Assembly (NCBI RefSeq): GCF_002797375.1
Contig: NZ_KZ454941.1
Location: forward strand, 1,959,523-2,023,522
Direction: 5' to 3'
Source of the DNA: Bacillus sp. FJAT-42315
Lineage (GTDB): Bacteria > Bacillota > Bacilli > Bacillales > Domibacillaceae
DNA length: 64,000 nucleotides
Made by a program: the position numbers and the translations under genes. Position 1 is the first letter of the stretch. Each line of letters begins with the position of its first letter. A model generated the notes under the pieces. That model was not told the DNA's origin and searched no databases. It saw only the letters and a list, made by a program, of their open reading frames with translations. Positions 39,447 through 48,774 of the stretch are shown piece after piece.

Positions 39447-39478
39447 AAGACTGACTGAGAGATCGGCCAGTCTTTTTT
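39447..39478 (+). terminator. Terminator of bioB
   Basis: AAGACTG...CAGTCTT stem with a T6 run. Confidence 0.8.
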
Positions 39479-39594
39479 AGTAGGAATTTTTTTCAAAATT
39501 TACAGAAATCTATTGAACGACCTCTCAGTCTCATGATACTATTTACTTATTAGAAAATTTAAAAAATTCAACAAGGTCATAGGGGGACTGGGAA

Positions 39595-41187
39595 ATGAAC
39601 GTGCCATTACTATTAACGCAATTTTTAGATCGTGCTGTCACATATTATGGGGAAAAAACAGCTGTAATTTCTGAAGATCGTCAATTTACATATAGCCAAT
39701 TAAATGCTCGTGTCAATCAATTATCAAGGGGATTAGTAGACTTAGGCGTACAAAAAGGGGATAAAGTGGCCTATCTCGCACCGAATTCCTTGGAGATGCT
39801 TGAAGGGTTTTATGGGATTTATCAAGTGGGAGCGATCATGGTACCGCTTAATATTCGTTTAAAACCAAATGACTATTTATTTATTTTAAATCATAGCGAA
39901 TCAAAAATTTTATTTGTAGATCAAGATTTATATCCACTCATAGAGGAAATTAAAGATCAATTAACAACGGTTGAACAAATTATTGTCCAATATAAAAATA
40001 GTGAAACAAATGAAATCGATTACGATCATTGGCTTAGTCGTTTCTCTGAACTTGCTTTCGATCGTGTCGAACTCGAAGAAGACGATGTTGCCAGTCTTTT
40101 ATATACAAGCGGAACAACAGGCAATCCAAAAGGGGTAATGCTGACTCATCGAAACAATTATTTACATGCCATGTCTTCGATGCATGCGCTTCGTGTATCA
40201 GATCGAGATGTCTACTTGCATATTTTACCGATGTTTCACGTCAATGGTTGGGGGTCTCCTTTCTACTACACAGCAAATGGAGCCACTCATATTTGCCTCA
40301 GAAAAATTAGTCCAAAAGCTATTTTTGATGCGGTGGTCAGCCATAACGTAACGGTGATGCATATGGCACCAACCGTATTAAATAGCCTATTACAATATTA
40401 TGAAGAAAACGTCCCGCCAATTGGAAAGGATGTTCGCGTCGTTATTGCAGGATCAGCTCCGCCACCATCCTTTGTGGCTCGCGTAGAGAAAGAACTAGGT
40501 TGGGAGTTTATCCAAGTATACGGCATGACAGAATCTTCTCCATTAAGCTTATATTCATCCATTCGCTCACCATTTGTCGACTTACCGTTAAAGGATCAAT
40601 ATCGCATGAAAGCAAAAGCTGGATATGCGATGATTGGCAGTCAAGTGAAGGTTGTTGATGAAAATGGAGAAGAGGTTCCGAAAAACGGAATTTCTATCGG
40701 TGAAATCATTGTACGTAGCCATGGTGTGATGAAGGGATATTGGAAAAACGAAGATGCAACAATGCAAGCTTTAAGAAGTGGTTGGTTGCATACAGGTGAT
40801 ATGGGCACAGTTGATGAACATGGTCATATTGATATTGTCGACCGCAAAAAAGACGTAATTATTAGCGGCGGTGAAAATATTTCTTCCATCGAGGTGGAAG
40901 GTGTATTGTATGAACATCCGGATGTGTTAGAAGCAGCGGTCATTGCTGTTCCGCATGAAAAATGGGGCGAAACACCGCATGCCTTTATCGTTAAACGTGA
41001 AGCTTCTGATGTGAATGAGAAGGACTTAATTCAATTTTCAAGAAGCCACTTAGCTCACTTTAAAGCGATTACAGGTGTGACGTTTGTTGAGGAGTTACCG
41101 AAAACAGCGTCAGGTAAAATACAAAAAATCCACCTTCGTAACGACTATTGGAAAGAGAAAGGAAAGACAGGTCGATTCGTTAATTAA
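39595..41187 (+). CDS. Acyl-CoA synthetase (AMP-forming, fatty acid type)
   Basis: 530-aa ANL-superfamily ligase. It has the ATP loop YTSGTTGNPKGVMLTH, the adenylate motif YGMTESSP, the hinge GWLHTGDMGTVDEHGHIDIVDRKKD and the catalytic lysine motif PKTASGKIQK. It activates a carboxylic acid, likely a medium- or long-chain fatty acid, to its CoA ester at the cytoplasmic face. The CoA-transferase gene follows behind a terminator-like hairpin. The substrate is not certain; long-chain and medium-chain enzymes are hard to tell apart by sequence. Confidence 0.85.
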   Translation: MNVPLLLTQFLDRAVTYYGEKTAVISEDRQFTYSQLNARVNQLSRGLVDLGVQKGDKVAYLAPNSLEMLEGFYGIYQVGAIMVPLNIRLKPNDYLFILNHSESKILFVDQDLYPLIEEIKDQLTTVEQIIVQYKNSETNEIDYDHWLSRFSELAFDRVELEEDDVASLLYTSGTTGNPKGVMLTHRNNYLHAMSSMHALRVSDRDVYLHILPMFHVNGWGSPFYYTANGATHICLRKISPKAIFDAVVSHNVTVMHMAPTVLNSLLQYYEENVPPIGKDVRVVIAGSAPPPSFVARVEKELGWEFIQVYGMTESSPLSLYSSIRSPFVDLPLKDQYRMKAKAGYAMIGSQVKVVDENGEEVPKNGISIGEIIVRSHGVMKGYWKNEDATMQALRSGWLHTGDMGTVDEHGHIDIVDRKKDVIISGGENISSIEVEGVLYEHPDVLEAAVIAVPHEKWGETPHAFIVKREASDVNEKDLIQFSRSHLAHFKAITGVTFVEELPKTASGKIQKIHLRNDYWKEKGKTGRFVN

Positions 41188-41225
41188 AGGGCCTCTGTTT
41201 ATTATAAAACGATCTTAAAAATGGG

Positions 41226-41292
41226 GCTGTCCGTTAGTTGGTGATCCTTCGCTTGCTTTGAGTGAAGTCTCTTATCTAAAGGACAGCTTCTT
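41226..41292 (+). terminator. Terminator-like hairpin after the acyl-CoA synthetase gene
   Basis: GCTGTCCGTTAG near 41226 and CTAAAGGACAGC near 41276 pair around a loop of about 38 bases that is itself partly structured; a T-run follows at 41288. Confidence 0.6.
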
Positions 41293-41318
41293 TTTAATAG
41301 AATAGGAGGAGAACGATC

Positions 41319-42365
41319 ATGCTTAGCGGAATAAAAGTATTGGATTTCACTCAATACCTTCCTGGACCATACGCCACTTTGCGGTTAAGTGATTTAGGTG
41401 CAGAAGTGATCAAAATCGAGCGACCTCAAGGAGAACCAGCTCGTGAGCTATCGGAAGGGAAAGTATTTCAAGGGAACAATCGTAATAAGGGGAGCCTAGC
41501 GTTCGATTTAAAAAATCCAAGCGACCAACAAAAGGTGATGAATCTCATTCGTTCAGCGGATGTGCTAGTAGAAAGCTTTCGTCCGGGAGTCATGACCAGC
41601 CTTGGATTCGGTTATGACGAGTTGAAACGTTTACACCCTCGTCTTGTTTATTGTTCTCTTACTGGTTACGGTCAAACGGGGGAGCTGAGTTCACTTGGCA
41701 GTCATGATTTAAATTACATGGCGTTGAGTGGCATGCTATCACAACTGAAGGATGAAAATGGACGCCCCGTTCATCCAACGCTCACTTTCGCTGATTTAAT
41801 TGGCGGCTTAGCGGCTTCTGAAGCGATCATTGCCGCCTTATTAAAAAGAGAAAGAGAGGAAAAGGGAAGCTATATTGACTTGGCGATTACCGATGCGGTG
41901 ATGAGCTTATTAACGACTCATATGCAATATCCTAGAGGTAACGGTGTACCTGAATTAGATGGTAGCATCATTTCCTATCATATTTATGAAACGAAAGATC
42001 AGCGGTTTGTGAGCTTAGCGGCACTTGAGCCGAAGTTTTGGTCGAATTTTTGCGAAGCCGTTCAAAAGCAAGAATGGCTTCCTTATCATTTTGAAAAGGC
42101 CGAACAGGGAAACCAAATGTATGAAGAGGTATGTCAATTATTTCAGTCAAGGTCATTTACTGATTGGGTCGCATTTAGTGAGAAAATCGATTGTTGTTTA
42201 GCACCGATTTATGAAATCAGTGAACTAAAGGATTCTCTTTACAATCAGCAACGCCGAATGATTGTTCAGTCACCTTGGAATGATCTTCAAGTGTTCACGG
42301 CGGCCAAGCCGAATGAGTTACACGAACCACCTCGTTTGAATAGTTCTATATTGAATCAAAAGTAG
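41319..42365 (+). CDS. CaiB/BaiF (family III) CoA transferase
   Basis: 348 aa. The N-terminus KVLDFTQYLPGPYATLRLSDLGAEVIKIE is the family hallmark, and the later LTFADLIGGLAASEAI holds the expected catalytic Asp. It moves CoA between carboxylic acids, or it may be an alpha-methylacyl-CoA racemase, which shares the fold. Placement after an acyl-CoA synthetase suggests a role in acyl-CoA handling. RBS AGGAGG. Confidence 0.8.
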   Translation: MLSGIKVLDFTQYLPGPYATLRLSDLGAEVIKIERPQGEPARELSEGKVFQGNNRNKGSLAFDLKNPSDQQKVMNLIRSADVLVESFRPGVMTSLGFGYDELKRLHPRLVYCSLTGYGQTGELSSLGSHDLNYMALSGMLSQLKDENGRPVHPTLTFADLIGGLAASEAIIAALLKREREEKGSYIDLAITDAVMSLLTTHMQYPRGNGVPELDGSIISYHIYETKDQRFVSLAALEPKFWSNFCEAVQKQEWLPYHFEKAEQGNQMYEEVCQLFQSRSFTDWVAFSEKIDCCLAPIYEISELKDSLYNQQRRMIVQSPWNDLQVFTAAKPNELHEPPRLNSSILNQK

Positions 42366-42392
42366 TGTGGGTGGAAGAAAAGAGGAACAGCG

Positions 42393-42788
42393 ATGAGAGA
42401 CGGAGTAGTGTTTATTTTTCAAATAGCTTTATTATGGCTCATTAATGAAGTGAGTGATTATATAACGGATTTTTTGAATGTACCGATACCAGGGAATGTG
42501 TTTGGTATGATCATGCTCTTTTTTCTTCTTGTCACAGGCGTGATCCGAATGGATTGGGTTGAAAGAGGGGCTTCTTTTTTAAATAAGCATCTGTCTTTCT
42601 TTTTCGTTCCAATTGCGGTCGGTTTGATGATGTATGGTGGCTTGATTAAAGCTAGTGGGTGGATGCTCGCTGTTGTGATTTTTGGTAGTTCAGCGATTGG
42701 GCTAGTGATCACAGGGGGAGTGACACAAGCTTTGTCTGCAACAAGTAAAAGGAAGGAGAGTGGTCATGAGCAGCATCACATTATTTAG
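42393..42788 (+). CDS. lrgA: LrgA/CidA-type membrane protein
   Basis: 131 aa with four membrane helices and IPGNVFGMIMLFFLL near residue 32, typical of the CidA/LrgA holin-like family. These proteins were proposed as holin/antiholin regulators of cell lysis; some Bacillus members form pyruvate carriers together with the LrgB partner (PftAB). It overlaps lrgB by about 23 bases. Confidence 0.85.
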   Translation: MRDGVVFIFQIALLWLINEVSDYITDFLNVPIPGNVFGMIMLFFLLVTGVIRMDWVERGASFLNKHLSFFFVPIAVGLMMYGGLIKASGWMLAVVIFGSSAIGLVITGGVTQALSATSKRKESGHEQHHII

Positions 42789-43446
42789 TGTGTTCTTGAC
42801 GGTTGCTGTTTATTTACTATCTAGAAAATTGTCCTTCCGTTTCCCCTCACCATTGACAACTCCCGTATTTGTTAGTACAACGGTCATTATTGTCGTTTTG
42901 TTACTTAGTGGAATTTCTTATGAAGAATATACACCAGCAAAAGACATTATGACGTATTTGCTTGGGCCGGCAACTGTTGCACTGGCGGTTCCGCTGTATC
43001 ATAATCGAGCGGTATTCATGTCCCGGCTCGTTCCAGCTTTTATCGGTTTAACTATTGGAACGATTTCAACGATTGCTTCAGCAGTTTGGCTAGTGAAAGC
43101 ATTCGGTTTATCCAAAACAATTGCCGCTACCGCAGCAACGAAGGCAGTTACAACACCAGTCGCTATCGAAGTTGTCAAAGTGATCGGTGGTGATTCGGCT
43201 CTTGCTGCTGCTTTTGTCATGGTCGCTGGCATGTTTGGTGCTATTTTGGGGCCGTTCATTTTAAATGTAATGAAAATAACCGATCCGTTTTCAAGAGGAT
43301 TATCCATCGGAACGGTCGCCCATGGCATTGGGACAGCACAGGCGGTGACGGAAGGGCGGCTTCAAGGAGCTGTTTCAGGAGCTGCGATGGGGTTTGCTGG
43401 GATTGTTACGTCGATCATTTTACCTTGGTTGTTTCCATTATTATGA
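42766..43446 (+). CDS. lrgB: LrgB/CidB-type membrane protein
   Basis: 226 aa with about six membrane helices; LGPATVALAVPLYHNR, TKAVTTPVAIEV and GTVAHGIGTAQA are LrgB signatures. The ATG at 42766 has AAGGAGAG upstream; a GTG two codons earlier overlaps the ribosome site. Works with the preceding LrgA-like protein. A LytS/LytT regulator pair is not next to it. Confidence 0.88.
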   Translation: MSSITLFSVFLTVAVYLLSRKLSFRFPSPLTTPVFVSTTVIIVVLLLSGISYEEYTPAKDIMTYLLGPATVALAVPLYHNRAVFMSRLVPAFIGLTIGTISTIASAVWLVKAFGLSKTIAATAATKAVTTPVAIEVVKVIGGDSALAAAFVMVAGMFGAILGPFILNVMKITDPFSRGLSIGTVAHGIGTAQAVTEGRLQGAVSGAAMGFAGIVTSIILPWLFPLL

Positions 43447-43491
43447 TAAAAAGCAAGTGCCGCTCCTCATGAGGAATGGCACTTGCTTTTT
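43447..43491. terminator. Bidirectional terminator between lrgB and ktr
   Basis: AAAAAGCAAGTGCC pairs with GGCACTTGCTTTTT around an inner small palindrome. Confidence 0.88.
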
Positions 43492-43494
43492 ATG

Positions 43495-44850
43495 TTAACC
43501 AATTAAAATCCGCTCTTTCGGATAGTGATACGATTCTTTAATTTCGCGGCCACGAATGACGAACAATAATGAGAATAACCCGATTCGACCGATAAACATT
43601 AAAGAAATTAATAATAGTTTGGCTGGTGTATTCAAGTCTGGAGTGATGCCTAATGAAGATCCCGTCGTTCCAAAGGCGGAGGATACTTCAAAGACGACTT
43701 TCACAATCGGCAAGTTAGGCTCTAAAAACGAAAGAACAATGATCGATCCACCCCAAATGAAAAATCCAGTCGTGATAACGACAAACGAGCGTTGAATATC
43801 AATGGGATGAACTTCTCGATTGAAAATCTTTAACGTGTTTTTACCACGAGCGAAAAAGTACACACTTAGCATGGCGATCGCAAAGGTAGTCGTTCTCAAT
43901 CCACCGCCGACACTGCTAGGGGAGGCGCCGATAAACATTAACGTCGAAATCAACAGCAAAGTAGCGGTTGAAAATTCATTTAAATCCATTGATGTTAATC
44001 CTGCACTTCTTGCTGCAATCGACTGGAAACTAGCGTAAAACAATGATTCATGCCATGATTTGTCGATAAAGAAATGATGGCGATCTAATATGTAAATACC
44101 GATTGCTCCAATAATCGCTAATGTGGCATACACTGTCGTTGTCAGCTTTGTGAAAAGTGAGAAGCAAAATTTATGGGAGCCACGATACGTTAAATAATCC
44201 TTCACTTCCACCAGTACGGGGAAGCCGATCGCACCGAGAACGATTAATATCATATTAATGAACTGAACAAAGTAATCATCCGCATATACAATGAGGGACT
44301 GTCCTGTAATATCGAACCCTCCATTGGTTGTCGCGCTAATGGCCGCAAATAGTCCATGCAGAAAAGCTTCAGAGACGGTTGGATAAAATTGCAGAAAATA
44401 CGTTCCTAAAATAATCGCACCGACTGCTTCAATACAAAGAATGAGCACAAAGATTTCTCTCATTAGCTTAACGAGTCCAGATAAATCGGTCCGGTTTTGA
44501 TCCGCCATAATCAATTGGCGCTCACGCATCCCAATTTTCTTGCCCACTAGTAGCCAAATAATCGAACTGAGTGTCATAATGCCGACACCGCCAACTTGCA
44601 AAATAAAAAGAATAAAAAAATAGCCGACTGTGCTAAATGTATCTACAGTGCCAACCGTTGTTAAGCCGGTGACACTAAGAGCACTGACCGCGATAAATAA
44701 AGCATCAATAAAAGGTAGATCTACACCTGGTTTATGAGCTACAGGAAGAAGTAATAAACCGGTGGACAATAGCGCCCCTGTAAAATAAAGTACAACAATC
44801 AGCTGAAAAGTAGACAGCTTTAAAGATTTTAATTTAGTTGTTTCTCTCAT
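43495..44850 (-). CDS. ktrD: Ktr-type potassium channel subunit (KtrB/KtrD)
   Basis: 451 aa with four M1-P-M2 repeats. The selectivity loops are SVTGLTTV, SATTNGGFD, AARSAGLTS and SAFGTTGSSLG, one per repeat. It pairs with a cytoplasmic nucleotide-binding KtrA/KtrC ring, which is not adjacent, as for B. subtilis KtrD. The start at 44850 follows GAGGG with a 5-base spacer; an ATG four codons earlier overlaps this ribosome site. Confidence 0.85.
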   Translation of the reverse strand: MRETTKLKSLKLSTFQLIVVLYFTGALLSTGLLLLPVAHKPGVDLPFIDALFIAVSALSVTGLTTVGTVDTFSTVGYFFILFILQVGGVGIMTLSSIIWLLVGKKIGMRERQLIMADQNRTDLSGLVKLMREIFVLILCIEAVGAIILGTYFLQFYPTVSEAFLHGLFAAISATTNGGFDITGQSLIVYADDYFVQFINMILIVLGAIGFPVLVEVKDYLTYRGSHKFCFSLFTKLTTTVYATLAIIGAIGIYILDRHHFFIDKSWHESLFYASFQSIAARSAGLTSMDLNEFSTATLLLISTLMFIGASPSSVGGGLRTTTFAIAMLSVYFFARGKNTLKIFNREVHPIDIQRSFVVITTGFFIWGGSIIVLSFLEPNLPIVKVVFEVSSAFGTTGSSLGITPDLNTPAKLLLISLMFIGRIGLFSLLFVIRGREIKESYHYPKERILIG

Positions 44851-44998
44851 ATCATCCCTCATTATTCACTACGCATAATCATTATTCGATAATCCGAACA
44901 TACATGTCTTATATTATATAGAAAAGACATTGGAAAGAAAACAGCTTGTTTCGCACGATTATGTCCATAAAAGGTAAATTCGTTATTAAACAAAAAGC

Positions 44999-45042
44999 AA
45001 CAACTCCCCTCATGATAGATGAAGATCATGAGGGGAGTTGTT
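44999..45042 (-). terminator. Terminator of the aminotransferase gene
   Basis: An 18-bp perfect stem (44999-45016 with 45025-45042) directly after the stop codon, with T-rich DNA downstream on the minus strand. Confidence 0.85.
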
Positions 45043-45044
45043 TT

Positions 45045-46223
45045 TTATGGAAGTTTTGAAATCTCAATCACAGATCGTAACTTTTCAGCGGCTTCTTGTA
45101 AGATTTCTTCCGAATGAACGAGGGCAATTCTAACATATCCTTCGCCATTTTTTCCAAATGCCGGTCCAGGGACCATGACGACACCTGCTTTGTCAATGCA
45201 GGTAAAGCAAAATTCTTTTGAAGTCCAGCCATCCGGTATCTTCGCCCAGATAAACATGCCACCAGATGGCTTGTCGACGGTCCAGCCAATGTTCTCTAAT
45301 GCTGCAATAAACACATCGCGACGACGTTCATAAGTGGTTCGAACGAGTTGACCAATTTCCTCTGCACGATCAAGAGCCGCTATTCCAGCTACTTGAATGG
45401 GAGCAAACACACCATAGTCTAAATTCGATTTCAATTGAGCTATTTTTTGAACCATCTCTTTATTACCGGCAATGTACGCAATTCTAGCACCGGCTAAGCT
45501 AAAGCTTTTCGATAAAGAATTAATTTCCATGCCAACGTCTTTGGCACCTGGAACAGCTAGAAAGCTGAGCGGCTGTTGATCATCGAAATAAAATTCCGAA
45601 TAAGCGGCATCATGCAGGACAACAATCTGATGCTTTTTGGCAAATTCAATCACTTCACTGAAAAATTGCTCGGTCGCTAATCCTGGAACCGGGTTACCTG
45701 GATAATTTAAAATCATCATCCGTGCTTGATTGGCAATATCAGTAGGAATCGCCTTTAAGTCAGGTAAAAAGTGATTATCTTTTACAAGCGGCATGTAGTA
45801 TGGCTCGGCTCCTGCGACAGCTAATCCTGCCTCATAAGCAGGATAACCAGGGTCTGTGACAAGAATGATGTCGCCAGGGTCAGCAAAGACAAGAGGTAAA
45901 TGAACGAGACCTTCTTGAGAGCCCATCGCATGAACAATTTCTGTTGAAGCGTCAAGTTCTACACTATATACCCGGCGATAATAGTTCGCAACGGCCTCGT
46001 AAAATGGTTGTGTACCTGATAATGTATAGCCATATTGATCTGGCTCGGATGCCAATGTGGCAAGCTTTTCTCTAACAAAAGAAGCTGGCGGCAAGTCGGG
46101 ACTGCCTAAGCTTAAATCGATGATCTTTTGTCCTTCTGCTTGTTTTTGCAATTTATAAGTTTTTAATTCACTGAAAATAGATGGAGCAAATGCTTTCATT
46201 CTTTTCGCCAGATGAAATTCCAC
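45045..46223 (-). CDS. Class I/II pyridoxal-phosphate aminotransferase
   Basis: 392 aa, fold-type I. The PLP lysine is in NSLSKSFSLAGARIA; YPGNP and GYPAYEAG are also present. Similar to LL-diaminopimelate-aminotransferase-like and PatA-type enzymes of Bacilli. The amino donor and acceptor cannot be told from the sequence. Single gene with a strong terminator. Confidence 0.82.
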   Translation of the reverse strand: MEFHLAKRMKAFAPSIFSELKTYKLQKQAEGQKIIDLSLGSPDLPPASFVREKLATLASEPDQYGYTLSGTQPFYEAVANYYRRVYSVELDASTEIVHAMGSQEGLVHLPLVFADPGDIILVTDPGYPAYEAGLAVAGAEPYYMPLVKDNHFLPDLKAIPTDIANQARMMILNYPGNPVPGLATEQFFSEVIEFAKKHQIVVLHDAAYSEFYFDDQQPLSFLAVPGAKDVGMEINSLSKSFSLAGARIAYIAGNKEMVQKIAQLKSNLDYGVFAPIQVAGIAALDRAEEIGQLVRTTYERRRDVFIAALENIGWTVDKPSGGMFIWAKIPDGWTSKEFCFTCIDKAGVVMVPGPAFGKNGEGYVRIALVHSEEILQEAAEKLRSVIEISKLP

Positions 46224-46384
46224 GATGAATCTTCCCCCTATGTACGTAGTTTTTATTCATTATTTTAACATACGGAATAAAAAAATAATTTGTAAAATTC
46301 ATCTCATTAGTAACAATTCCCAAAAATATTTTTTGGAAATAAGCTCATGCTAGTAAAGAATTCAACTAAAGGGAGGAAACACAA

Positions 46385-46591
46385 ATGACAGTGATTAATG
46401 ATCTGAAAACGACATTAGCAGGATTAAAAAGCGCCCAAGCAAGCTTAGAAAGCTTTAGTCTAGCTACAGACAATCAGCAAGCGAAGCAGCTGTACCAAAC
46501 CGCAGCCACTCAAACACAAGTAGTGATTGATTCGATTGAGCCACGTATTCAAGAAGTAGAGCAAGAAGAGCCACAATATAAAAATAGTTAA
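46385..46591 (+). CDS. DUF1657 protein (first copy)
   Basis: 68 aa, helical, of the DUF1657 family found in the mobile spoVA cluster of spore formers. The pattern is VINDLKTTLAGLKSAQASLESFSLATDN...YQTAATQTQVVIDSIEPRIQEVEQEEPQY. The RBS is GGGAGG. A possible sporulation promoter is CATGCTA at 46346-46352 with AAATA 17 bases upstream, in SigG/SigF style but weak. It is the first gene of the short spore cluster. The molecular role is unknown. Confidence 0.82.
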   Translation: MTVINDLKTTLAGLKSAQASLESFSLATDNQQAKQLYQTAATQTQVVIDSIEPRIQEVEQEEPQYKNS

Positions 46592-46594
46592 AAA

Positions 46595-46619
46595 CACTAT
46601 GTGCAAAATTCAAATTAAA
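46595..46619 (+). repeat. 25-bp direct repeat, copy 1
   Basis: CACTATGTGCAAAATTCAAATTAAA in full is 25 bases in length; the same 25 bases recur at 48775-48799. This copy lies between the first DUF1657 gene and spoVAD. The core CTATGTnCnAAAT resembles the core of B. subtilis Ter sites (CTATGTACYAAAT). Confidence 0.85.
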
Positions 46620-46633
46620 TAGGAGGTGAAAGC

Positions 46634-47638
46634 GTGGAAAAGCAGCGAACATGGCTTTTTGCAAATAAACCTGTCATTTTATCCACTGGTGTCGTTGGAG
46701 GACCTTTTGAAAGTAATGGAAAAATAGCCGATGACTTCGATATTCTTCATGGAGATTTATGGATTGGACAGGAAACGTATGAGAAAGCACATCGTAAATT
46801 ATTGGAAGAAGCTTGCTTTCGGGCAATCGAAAAAAGCCATTTACAAAAAGAGGACATTGAATTTTTTCTTGGGGGAGATTTAATTAATCAAATTACCCCA
46901 ACAAGCTTTGGAGCTCGACAATTAGGTATTCCTTATATGGGATTATTCGGTGCTTGCTCTACCTCTATGGAGGGGCTGGCTTTAAGTTCCTTTATTGTCA
47001 ACAACAAAGGGGCGAATTACATTTTAACAGCAGCATCCAGTCATAACGCAGCGGTCGAAAAGCAGTTTCGTTATCCGACGGAATATGGCGGGCAAAAGCC
47101 TCCAACGGCGCAATGGACGGTAACGGGAGCAGGAGCAGCCGTTATCGCTCGACAAGGAGAGGGTCCTACTGTTATATCAGCCACTATCGGGAAAGTTGTC
47201 GATATGGGGTTAACGGATCCCTTTAATATGGGGGGAGCGATGGCACCAGCGGCCGTTGATACGATCATCGCTCATCTGACGTCATTAAAGCTCGATCCGT
47301 CTTACTATGATTTAATTGTCACCGGAGATTTAGGGGCGATCGGACGTAGTATCGCTCTAGAGATGTTGAACGATCGTGGGATTCTGATTACTGATCAACA
47401 ATTTCAAGATTGCGGCCTAATGATTTATAAAGATTCGCAACCCGTATTTTCAGGAGCAAGTGGAGCTGGATGCTCAGCCGTTGTTGGGTATGGTCATTTG
47501 TTGAAGCGAATGAAAAAAGGCGAATTCAAACGGATACTATTAGTAGCAACTGGAGCGCTGCTTTCTCCGCTTTCTTTCCAACAAAATGATTCGATCCCTT
47601 GTATCGCTCATGCTGTTTCAATCGAATATATACAGTAA
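46634..47638 (+). CDS. spoVAD: SpoVAD-like protein
   Basis: 334 aa with the thiolase-like fold of SpoVAD: GACSTSMEGLALSS, SSHNAAVEKQFRYPTEYGGQKPPTAQWTVTGAGA, DLGAIG and the C-terminal SIPCIAHAV. SpoVAD binds dipicolinic acid and is part of the channel that loads it into the forespore. Here the usual channel partners SpoVAC and SpoVAE are absent, so it may serve a second, modified complex. GTG start behind TAGGAGG. Confidence 0.88.
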   Translation: MEKQRTWLFANKPVILSTGVVGGPFESNGKIADDFDILHGDLWIGQETYEKAHRKLLEEACFRAIEKSHLQKEDIEFFLGGDLINQITPTSFGARQLGIPYMGLFGACSTSMEGLALSSFIVNNKGANYILTAASSHNAAVEKQFRYPTEYGGQKPPTAQWTVTGAGAAVIARQGEGPTVISATIGKVVDMGLTDPFNMGGAMAPAAVDTIIAHLTSLKLDPSYYDLIVTGDLGAIGRSIALEMLNDRGILITDQQFQDCGLMIYKDSQPVFSGASGAGCSAVVGYGHLLKRMKKGEFKRILLVATGALLSPLSFQQNDSIPCIAHAVSIEYIQ

Positions 47639-47650
47639 AGGAGTTTCGAA

Positions 47651-47857
47651 ATGACCGTCGCATCCGATGTGAAGACTTGCACAGCTGGTCTGAAGCACGC
47701 TGAGGCTGTGTTTAGCAAATTAGCATTAATGTCAAATGATCCAACATCGAAAGAAATTTTCCATGAAAGCATGATGTCGCTTCATGAAGTGATTGAGCAA
47801 ATGAATCAACGCATTTATGAGCTTGAAAATCACGAACCTCAATATCAAGGATTTTAA
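47651..47857 (+). CDS. DUF1657 protein (second copy)
   Basis: 68 aa, related to the protein at 46385 (ASDVKTCTAGLKHAEAVFSKLALMSND...EQMNQRIYELENHEPQYQGF). Both end in EPQY plus three residues. RBS AAAGGAG, 12 bases after spoVAD. Part of the same operon. Confidence 0.82.
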   Translation: MTVASDVKTCTAGLKHAEAVFSKLALMSNDPTSKEIFHESMMSLHEVIEQMNQRIYELENHEPQYQGF

Positions 47858-47874
47858 CAAAAGGAGTGATTTCC

Positions 47875-48735
47875 TTGCCCCCATGGTTAGATGTTACCAT
47901 TCGATCCTTTTTATTTCTTATTGTCTTATTTGCCATTACAAAAATCATTGGAAAAAGGCAAATTTCTCAGTTATCCTTCTTTGAATATATCACGGGTATT
48001 ACAATCGGTAGTATTGCAGCCGAAGTATCAACGGTGAGAGAAAGATCGATGGTCGACGGATTAATCGCTATTATTATCTGGGGATTAATTCCTTTATTAG
48101 CTGGATATTTAGCGTTAAAAAGTAAAGCATTCCGAGGAATCGTTGAAGGAAAAGCGACGATTTTTATTAAAGATGGCAAAGTATTAGAAGAGAATTTAAA
48201 AAAGGAAAAATATACGATTGACGAGTTACTATCTTTACTACGAAAAGAGAATATTTTTTCTGTGGCTGATGTAGAATATGCCGTCCTAGAACAAGATGGT
48301 AGCTTAAATGCTTTGTTAAAGAAAGATCAACGTCCAATTACAAGAAGTGACTTGCAACTCACACCGATGAATGAAAAGGAACCTCATACAATTATTATGG
48401 ATGGACGATTGCTGTATGACAGGCTAGCTGAGAGTGGGAAAACGAAAGAATGGTTAAATGAGCAGCTTGAAATAGCCGGTGTATCACTTGAAAATGTGTT
48501 CATCGGCCAGGTTAATTCTTACGGAGAACTATATGTCGATTTATTCGATGACCTTCTTCAGCCAGCTACTCCGCAAGAACGGCCATTACTATTAGCTAAT
48601 TTGAAAAAGTTTGTCGCCGATATGGAATCATTTGCTCTTGCTACTGAATGTCCGAAAACGAAAAAAATGTACGAAACAAACGCGAAAGCCATTCAAACGA
48701 TCATTCAAAACACAAAACCATATTTACAAGCGTAA
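47875..48735 (+). CDS. yetF: YetF-type DUF421 membrane protein with C-terminal DUF1657 (2Duf-like)
   Basis: 286 aa. The first 75 residues hold three membrane helices (FLFLIVLFAITKIIGKRQISQLSFFEYITGI is the DUF421 hallmark), followed by the cytoplasmic DUF421 domain. The last 50 residues (LANLKKFVADMESFALATECPKTKKMYETNAKAI) are a DUF1657 module. This fusion is the 2Duf protein of the mobile spoVA cluster, linked to high wet-heat resistance of spores in B. subtilis. The start is TTG at 47875 behind AAGGAG; the GTG at 47866 overlaps the ribosome site. Confidence 0.85.
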   Translation: MPPWLDVTIRSFLFLIVLFAITKIIGKRQISQLSFFEYITGITIGSIAAEVSTVRERSMVDGLIAIIIWGLIPLLAGYLALKSKAFRGIVEGKATIFIKDGKVLEENLKKEKYTIDELLSLLRKENIFSVADVEYAVLEQDGSLNALLKKDQRPITRSDLQLTPMNEKEPHTIIMDGRLLYDRLAESGKTKEWLNEQLEIAGVSLENVFIGQVNSYGELYVDLFDDLLQPATPQERPLLLANLKKFVADMESFALATECPKTKKMYETNAKAIQTIIQNTKPYLQA

Positions 48736-48768
48736 CAGGTATTCTTTAAGCGGATGCCTGTTATTTTT
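48734..48768 (+). terminator. Terminator after the spore cluster
   Basis: AACAGGTAT (48734-48742) pairs with ATGCCTGTT (48754-48762) and is followed by ATTTTT. It lies just before the second 25-bp repeat. Confidence 0.7.
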
Positions 48769-48774
48769 ATAATT

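Noticed and set aside
41226..41292. A third copy of the MITE-like repeat, because of GGGGCTGTCC and GGACAGC ends
   Set aside because: The interior shares nothing with copies A and B; a plain terminator explains it.
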